NCBI GenBank assembly: GCA_900543945.1
Contig: UQTN01000040.1
Location: 1 to 18,034, forward strand
DNA: 18,034 nucleotides
Source of the DNA: an uncultured Collinsella sp.
GTDB lineage: Bacteria; Actinomycetota; Coriobacteriia; Coriobacteriales; Coriobacteriaceae
Direction: 5' to 3'
Shown here: piece by piece, positions 13,899 to 18,034 of the stretch
Numbering within the stretch: the stretch's first letter is position 1
How the letters are laid out: each line of letters starts with the position of its first letter
Program-made: the position numbers and the translations under genes
The notes under the pieces: generated by a model
Database searches by the model: none
The model's input: the letters and a program-made list of their open reading frames with translations, nothing else
What the model was told of the DNA's origin: nothing

Positions 13899-13931
13899 GA
13901 TGTGTCAAAGGAACTGTCCCTTTGACACATC
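13899..13931. repeat. Perfect 13-bp hairpin between EIID and SIS2 genes
   Basis: GATGTGTCAAAGG (13899-13911), 7-nt loop aactgtc, CCTTTGACACATC (13919-13931). It contains the CTGTCCC core seen in other hairpins of this window. No T-run follows on the - strand. Confidence 0.8.
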
Positions 13932-13942
13932 TAGGGATGGAA

Positions 13943-13973
13943 GCCTGCCTGGGGTATGGGATGCCAGGCAGGC
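13943..13973 (-). promoter_or_regulatory. Perfect 10-bp hairpin 35 nt after the EIID stop, possible mRNA processing or attenuation site
   Basis: GCCTGCCTGG (13943-13952) and CCAGGCAGGC (13964-13973) are exact complements with an 11-nt loop. It is GC-rich and lacks a T-run, so full termination is unlikely; partial attenuation or 3'-end protection between the PTS genes and SIS2 is plausible. Confidence 0.45.
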
Positions 13974-14007
13974 CCCCGGGGGAAAGCGGTTAGGCGCTTG
14001 GTCGCGA

Positions 14008-14841
14008 CTAGGCCAGGATGCCGGCCGCGGAGAGGGCGATGCCGCCCACGATGGCGATCACGAGAAGCCAACCGGTGTTGACGTTCTTCTTGATGAGCCA
14101 GTACATAAGGCCGGTGAGGCCGAGGGAGATCATCTGGGGCATCATGCCGTCCAGGATGTCCTGGATCACGACGGTGCCGTCAGCGAACTGCAGCGGGGTG
14201 GTGGCGCCGATCAGCGTGGCGATCATGCCGCCCACGGACATAAGACCCACGATACCGCAGACATACATGAGCTTCTCCATGAGGTCGCCGCCCTGGAGCT
14301 TGCTCAGGTACTCGTGGCCGCCCTGATAGCCGATCTTGGCTGCGAACCAAGTGATCAGCACGGAGGGCACGATGGAGATGAGCATGGCCAGGATCGGGCC
14401 CATGATGGAGCCCTGCTGAGCCAGCTGAACACCCAGGCCAAAGGCGATAACGCGGATGGTGCCCTGGAAGAAGGAGTCACCGATGCCGGAAAGCGGACCC
14501 ATAAGGGAGGTCTTGACCGCGTTGATCGAATCGGGGTCGAAGTTCTCGGGATCCTTGGCGTACTCTTCCTCCATGGAGGCGGCGAGGCCTAGGATGAAAG
14601 CGCTCGTCTGCGGGGTGCAGTTGTAGAACGCCATGTGACGGTGGTAAGCCTCTTTCTTAGCAGCGAGCTGCTTGGGGTCGGACTCGTCCGGATAGAGGCG
14701 ATCGAGCGTGGGAACCATGCCGTAGAGGAAGCCCATGTTCATCTGACGCTCGTAGTTCCAAGAGGCCTGGATGGCCCAGGAGCGCCAGAAGAACTGGCTG
14801 ACCTTCTTGTTCAGGGACACGTCCTTGGTTGCGGTTGCCAT
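14008..14841 (-). CDS. PTS system mannose-family EIID component
   Basis: A 277-residue membrane subunit that, together with EIIC, forms the translocation channel of mannose-class PTS transporters. Family features: an N-terminal amphipathic region with FFWRSWAIQASWNYERQMNMGF (17-38), the conserved LMGPLSGIGDSFFQGTIR around residues 123-140, hydrophobic segments GPILAMLISIVPSVLITWF and ISLGLTGLMYWLI, and a final membrane segment at the C terminus. The start is ATG 14841, with AAGGAGG 8 nt upstream; the open frame to 14958 overlaps EIIC and is not used. It is 13 bp from the EIIC stop, clearly the same operon. Codon use across these PTS genes is strongly biased to GAG, ATC, CTG and GGC, suggesting high expression. 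Confidence 0.95.
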   Translation of the reverse strand: MATATKDVSLNKKVSQFFWRSWAIQASWNYERQMNMGFLYGMVPTLDRLYPDESDPKQLAAKKEAYHRHMAFYNCTPQTSAFILGLAASMEEEYAKDPENFDPDSINAVKTSLMGPLSGIGDSFFQGTIRVIAFGLGVQLAQQGSIMGPILAMLISIVPSVLITWFAAKIGYQGGHEYLSKLQGGDLMEKLMYVCGIVGLMSVGGMIATLIGATTPLQFADGTVVIQDILDGMMPQMISLGLTGLMYWLIKKNVNTGWLLVIAIVGGIALSAAGILA

Positions 14842-14854
14842 AGTGTGTTCCTCC

Positions 14855-15649
14855 TTAGTCTTCGTCGTCTTCGAGCGGATCGTAGTCGGAATCGACACCG
14901 GCGGCCGCATGGGAACCGTTGAACTTGAAGCCCATGAAGACGACAGCCAGGCACACACCGATCAAAGCGACCGCGATGACGGACAGGTTGAGGTAAGCGG
15001 CGAGCAGGAAACCGATGAACAGGAACGGAGTCATACCCTTCTTGATCATCATGGTGAGCAGCAGGGCCAAGCCGTAGGCGGTCATGATCTTGGTCGAAAC
15101 GTTAAGACCAGTGGACAGCCACTCGGGAACCATGTTGACGATGGCCTGAACCAGGTCGGTGCCAACAAAGACGGCCAGGAAGATCGGCAGGAAGTACATG
15201 ACGGCGTACAGACCGGAGCCGGCGCAGATGTGCATGCGGTAGGCGGTCTTGAACTTTCCGTTATCGATCGCGCTATCTGCCACATGGGTGAGGGCGGCGA
15301 TGATGGAACGGAACACGATGCCGAGGAGCTGGCCCAGGACGGCGACCGGGATGGCGATCGTCATGGCGGTCTCGGCGGAAGCATCGGTCAGGCACGCAAA
15401 GGCAGCGGCCACGATGCCGCCCAGGACCATATCGGGCGGAACGGCAGCGCCGACCTGCACCAGGCCCATGGACACGAGCTCGACGGCGGCACCGACGGCA
15501 AGGCCGGTGGGCACATCGCCCAGCAGCAAACCGACGAGCGTAGCGCCAACGAGGGGCTGCTCGAAGTTAAGACGACCGAGCAGGCGGGAGTCCCACATGC
15601 AGAACACGCCGACGAGGCCGACGAGCACCGCACTGATGAACGTATTCAT
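14855..15649 (-). CDS. PTS system mannose-family EIIC component
   Basis: A 264-residue integral membrane protein, the sugar channel partner of EIID. It opens MNTFISAVLVGLVGVFCMWDSRLLG, followed by the family stretch PLVGATLVGLLLGDVPTGLAVGAAVELVSMG (32-62) and GAAVPPDMVLGGIVAAAFA (67-85), and has about seven to eight hydrophobic segments. The C-terminal tail is acidic (SDYDPLEDDED) and presumably cytosolic. ATG 15649 has AAAGGAG 6 nt upstream. It lies 36 bp after EIIAB and 13 bp before EIID. Confidence 0.95.
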   Translation of the reverse strand: MNTFISAVLVGLVGVFCMWDSRLLGRLNFEQPLVGATLVGLLLGDVPTGLAVGAAVELVSMGLVQVGAAVPPDMVLGGIVAAAFACLTDASAETAMTIAIPVAVLGQLLGIVFRSIIAALTHVADSAIDNGKFKTAYRMHICAGSGLYAVMYFLPIFLAVFVGTDLVQAIVNMVPEWLSTGLNVSTKIMTAYGLALLLTMMIKKGMTPFLFIGFLLAAYLNLSVIAVALIGVCLAVVFMGFKFNGSHAAAGVDSDYDPLEDDED

Positions 15650-15685
15650 ACCCTTCTCCTTTCAGTCAGGCAAACGCCTGGTTGA

Positions 15686-16609
15686 TTACAGCTTGGCGTC
15701 GATGTCGACGCTCTGATACGTAGGGGTCTGCTGGACGTAGAGCTTAATGCCCATGTCGAGCAGCTGGTTGACGTCGGCCTTCTGGGTGGCGTCGAAGAAG
15801 ACGGAGCTGTCCTTGCCGCCGACCTGCTCGGCACCGTCGTGGTTGGCGGTGGCGCCCAGGTTGATGGCGTCGAGCTTGTAGCCCTGGCAGAACTGCAGCA
15901 TCTCGGCAGTGTTGCCAAAGACGAACATGACGCGCTCGCCGAGGGTGTTGAGCTTGTCCATCTTGGCGAGGGCACGCTCGACGGTAAAGACGTTCAGGCG
16001 CACGCCCTGGGGCTTGGCCAGCTTAAGGGCGCCCTTCTTGATGTCATCGTTGGCGGCAGCGTTGTCGACGACGATGATGCGCTCGGCCTGGACCTTAGTG
16101 GTCCAGGTAAAGACGACCTGGCCGTGCAGCAGACGGTAGTCAAGACGCGCGAGGACGATCTTGGCGGGACCGGAGCTGTGACGGGACGCCTTGGCCTTCT
16201 TGGCGGGAGCCGCGGCCACCTCGACCGGTGCGTTGGGGTTGGTCAGACCGGTGCGGGCCTCGTTGATGAGGGCCGCGAGCTCGGCACCCTTGACGGGGAC
16301 GGGGCTCATAGCGAGCGTGAGCGCCAGCGGGATATTGAAACCGCTGACAACCGTGAACTTCGTGCCGTTCTTGGAAAGCTCGACCATGTTGTTGTTGACC
16401 GAGCTACCGAGCATATCGGTTAGCACATACACGGTGTCGTCCGCGTTGAACGTGGCGATCATGGCGTCCACCTTGTTGGTGATGGGCTCCTTGTCGTCAC
16501 GAGCAAGCGACACGACGTGGACGTTCGACACGTCGCCGAGAACCATCTCGAGCGTGTCTTTGGCGCCTGCGGCCAGGCCGCCATGAGATGCGAGAATGAT
16601 CTGATTCAT
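15686..16609 (-). CDS. PTS system mannose-family EIIAB fusion protein
   Basis: A 307-residue cytosolic phosphocarrier joining two domains. EIIA (about residues 1-125) carries the phosphorylation site His9 in ILASHGGLAAG. EIIB (about 148-305) carries His162 in LARLDYRLLHGQV. An Ala/Pro/Lys-rich linker (about 128-147) separates them. Phosphate passes from HPr to His9, then to His162, then to the incoming sugar. The order A-B in one chain is that of E. coli ManX and differs from systems with separate A and B genes. ATG 16609 has AAGGAGGAGG 4 nt upstream, a very strong ribosome site. It is the first gene of the operon, behind a promoter with TATAAT and operator candidates. With the SIS2 gene downstream, a sugar-amine substrate such as fructoselysine or glucoselysine is inferred. 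Confidence 0.96.
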   Translation of the reverse strand: MNQIILASHGGLAAGAKDTLEMVLGDVSNVHVVSLARDDKEPITNKVDAMIATFNADDTVYVLTDMLGSSVNNNMVELSKNGTKFTVVSGFNIPLALTLAMSPVPVKGAELAALINEARTGLTNPNAPVEVAAAPAKKAKASRHSSGPAKIVLARLDYRLLHGQVVFTWTTKVQAERIIVVDNAAANDDIKKGALKLAKPQGVRLNVFTVERALAKMDKLNTLGERVMFVFGNTAEMLQFCQGYKLDAINLGATANHDGAEQVGGKDSSVFFDATQKADVNQLLDMGIKLYVQQTPTYQSVDIDAKL

Positions 16610-16635
16610 CTTGCCTCCTCCTTTTCGTTATGGTC

Positions 16636-16655
16636 ATTATAACGTCTTATACGTT
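16636..16655 (-). promoter_or_regulatory. PTS operon promoter: TATAAT with an adjacent ACGT-N5-ACGT operator candidate
   Basis: On the - strand a perfect -10 box TATAAT lies at 16641-16636, about 27 bp ahead of the EIIAB start. The -35 position (AATATA, 16664-16659) is poor. The palindrome AACGT-CTTAT-ACGTT (16641-16655) fills part of the spacer. The 11-mer TATAACGTCTT (16638-16648) is identical to 10613-10623 at gntR2. Confidence 0.6.
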
Positions 16656-16680
16656 GCTTATATTGATAATTAGTATATAA

Positions 16681-16714
16681 ACCGTTCGCGGGTGAAAAAC
16701 GACCGTTGGCGGGT
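16681..16714. promoter_or_regulatory. Direct repeat pair upstream of the PTS promoter, 21-bp period
   Basis: ACCGTTCGCGGGT (16681-16693) and ACCGTTGGCGGGT (16702-16714) differ at one base and start 21 bp apart, two helical turns. Relative to a start near 16630 they lie at about -51 to -84, a usual place for an activator on a promoter with a weak -35. Confidence 0.5.
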
Positions 16715-16792
16715 TTAACGCACTTGAAACGTTGGGGCTGGGTAGGCCGACGCTGGCTGGATAACCCCAGGTCGGACACCGAGCGCAACCCC

Positions 16793-17875
16793 CTATCGCA
16801 CGAAGTACCAGGGGCTTTCCTGCACGGTGGGCTCCAGCGTGATGCCTGTGCGCTCGCGGAACAGATCCATGTCCTGCGTTTTCTCCGTCCACCACGCGTT
16901 GGGCTTAAAGGTCATGCTCTCAGCGACATGACCGACAAATACGCTGTTGCGCAGCTTGGAGAAGTCGGTGTTCATAATCAGGATGGACATGAGCACCAGC
17001 ACAATACCCAGGACCTTGATCGCGCCGGCGGACTCGGCATAGACACCAATGCCCACCAGTACGGTGACGACCGTCTCGAAAGACATTACGACGGGAACTT
17101 TCGATGTCTCGAGCCCCATGGACAGACCCTGCATATATAAGATGTAAGCCACGGCTGTGGGGATGAGTCCAAAGCCAAGGAACAGCAGCAGCAGCTGTGG
17201 CGACATTGCCGCGGCGACATCCGGCCACGGAGCCGCGATAGCCGCCATAACCGCACCGCCAAAAACAAGGCCCCAAAACGTGACAGCCAGCGGGTGGACC
17301 GTCTTGGTTGCTATCCGGCTAAACACCGCGAGCGACGCCCCGCAAAAGCCTGCAATCACGCCCGACGTGACGCCCCAAACCGAAAAATGGAAACCGGAAA
17401 GGTCGCCATTAGTTACTGCAAGTACACAGCCCCCTATGTTAAAAGCGATGGCAACGAGCTTGTTGGGGGTCACGTCCTCGCGATAAAGCACGCGGCCGAG
17501 CACGACGCCAAACACCGGCGAGGTATAGAGCAGCACCGAGGCCGTGGACATGCCCACCTCGCCCATACACTCGTAATAGCAAGTGTTGGCGGCGGCCAAA
17601 CCGACGATACCGACAAGCGCGCAGGAAACAAGCTCTTTAGGGCTTGCCTTGAACAGGGCCAGCGGACCCTGAGCCACGGTAGACCCCTCACCCGAACGGC
17701 AGCCCATAAACATCAGGACCGGCGCCAAGATAAGCGCTCCGACCAACAAGCGAAAGGCAGCCATACTCTGGGACGTAACGCCCATGGCCGAGATGCCGTT
17801 TACAAAGATTCCGATGCTGCCCCACATAAGCGCGGCGATCAGCACCAGCACATAGCCCAGATTGCTTTTCTTCAA
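16793..17875 (-). CDS. EamA/DMT-family permease
   Basis: A 360-residue membrane protein with two EamA repeats and about ten hydrophobic segments. The first segment reads GYVLVLIAALMWGSIGIFV with the typical MWG, and the second repeat starts near SGVIAGFCGASLAVFS. A hydrophilic C-terminal tail of about 55 residues (from about NTDFSKLRNSV to WYFVR) is longer than usual. The start is set at TTG 17875, because GAGGAGG lies 5 nt upstream; an ATG at 17911 in the same frame has no ribosome site and lies at or before the expected transcription start. DMT permeases carry amino acids, nucleotides or similar solutes, often outward. It lies just upstream of the PTS operon on the same strand and its promoter carries TATAACG motifs like those at gntR2 and the PTS, so release of the amine (for example lysine) is a guess. 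Confidence 0.88.
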   Translation of the reverse strand: MKKSNLGYVLVLIAALMWGSIGIFVNGISAMGVTSQSMAAFRLLVGALILAPVLMFMGCRSGEGSTVAQGPLALFKASPKELVSCALVGIVGLAAANTCYYECMGEVGMSTASVLLYTSPVFGVVLGRVLYREDVTPNKLVAIAFNIGGCVLAVTNGDLSGFHFSVWGVTSGVIAGFCGASLAVFSRIATKTVHPLAVTFWGLVFGGAVMAAIAAPWPDVAAAMSPQLLLLFLGFGLIPTAVAYILYMQGLSMGLETSKVPVVMSFETVVTVLVGIGVYAESAGAIKVLGIVLVLMSILIMNTDFSKLRNSVFVGHVAESMTFKPNAWWTEKTQDMDLFRERTGITLEPTVQESPWYFVR

Positions 17876-17914
17876 CGCAGCCTCCTCGGTATTGTTTCCA
17901 ATATGTTTCACACT

Positions 17915-17943
17915 ACGTTATAGTCGTTATATACATTTTTCAA
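17915..17943 (-). promoter_or_regulatory. EamA gene promoter region with double TATAACG motif
   Basis: On the - strand TTGAAA (17943-17938) could be the -35 box, with TAACGT (17920-17915) at 17-bp spacing as a weak -10. Between them runs GTATATAACGACTATAACG, with two TATAACG copies; GTATATAACG is also found at gntR2 (10610-10619, + strand). Confidence 0.45.
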
Positions 17944-17954
17944 GGCACAAATCG

Positions 17955-17978
17955 GCAGACGGGAAAATCTGCTTTTCC
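17955..17978. other. Two overlapping alternative hairpins upstream of the EamA gene
   Basis: GCAGA (17955-17959) pairs with TCTGC (17968-17972), or GGAAAA (17962-17967) with TTTTCC (17973-17978); the two cannot form together. It may be the terminator of a gene beyond the window. Evidence is slight. Confidence 0.25.
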
Positions 17979-18011
17979 GCTACAACCCATTAGTGCAAAG
18001 AGGCCAGGTTC

Positions 18012-18034
18012 ATATGCACCAAGTTGGTGCATAT
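18012..18034. promoter_or_regulatory. Perfect 23-bp palindrome at the right window edge, operator candidate
   Basis: ATATGCACCAA, G, TTGGTGCATAT: 11-bp arms around a single central base. The short odd-centred symmetry is that of a dimeric repressor site rather than an RNA hairpin. The gene it serves is outside the window or is the EamA gene 137 bp away. Confidence 0.5.

Noticed and set aside
12867..13925. 352-codon frame on the + strand opposite SIS2
   Set aside because: Mirror of an intact SIS protein with family motifs. No ribosome site or domain supports it.
14771..15685. 304-codon + strand frame opposite EIID and EIIC
   Set aside because: His/Asp/Gly/Gln-rich antisense product with no family signal. 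The PTS genes on the other strand have ribosome sites and matching lengths.

Overview
The window looks like a chromosomal segment of a high-GC, Gram-positive gut actinobacterium of the Coriobacteriia, most likely Collinsella or a close relative. The basis is overall protein character, GC-rich codon use with AT-rich promoters, dense small palindromic repeats between genes, and the combination of genes. This is a judgement from pattern recognition; no database was searched.

Layout. Bases 1-1393 hold the C-terminal part of an M16C (PreP-like) metallopeptidase on the + strand. A repeat-rich 400-bp gap follows, then a HicA/HicB toxin-antitoxin pair (1792-2377, +) and a 5-formyltetrahydrofolate cyclo-ligase (2512-3108, +). 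Convergent to it is metA (4077-3151, -), whose Glu111 predicts acetyl-CoA use. An L-2-hydroxyacid (lactate-type) dehydrogenase is at 4289-5266 (+) with a strong terminator. After another repeat gap, all remaining genes are on the - strand. In transcription order from the right they are: an EamA/DMT permease (17875-16793); PTS EIIAB (16609-15686), EIIC (15649-14855) and EIID (14841-14008); SIS-domain sugar-phosphate deglycase/isomerase no. 2 (13808-12825) with a clear terminator; HAD phosphatase (12665-12036); YitT-family membrane protein (11682-10675); GntR/UTRA regulator no. 2 (10570-9851); recQ (9504-7522); GntR/UTRA regulator no. 1 (7519-6764); and SIS protein no. 1 (6619-5651).

How the genes may work together. 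A mannose-family PTS (EIIAB, C, D), two FrlB/FraB/GfrE-F-like SIS proteins and two FrlR-like GntR regulators suggest uptake and deglycation of an Amadori compound such as fructoselysine or glucoselysine: the PTS would import and 6-phosphorylate the sugar-amine, and the SIS enzyme would split it into glucose-6-phosphate and the free amine. Both SIS proteins keep a Glu and a His 16 residues apart, the spacing I recall for the FraB catalytic pair. The promoters support two circuits. GntR1 probably acts on SIS1 through twin 17-bp sites flanking the SIS1 promoter. GntR2 probably acts on its own gene, the PTS operon and perhaps the EamA gene through a shared TATAACG-type motif.

Non-coding structure is rich: several families of hairpin/palindromic repeats fill the gaps. 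One 45-bp hairpin sits just ahead of the start codon of two unrelated genes in the same relative orientation. No rRNA, tRNA, CRISPR array, intact insertion sequence or riboswitch was recognised.
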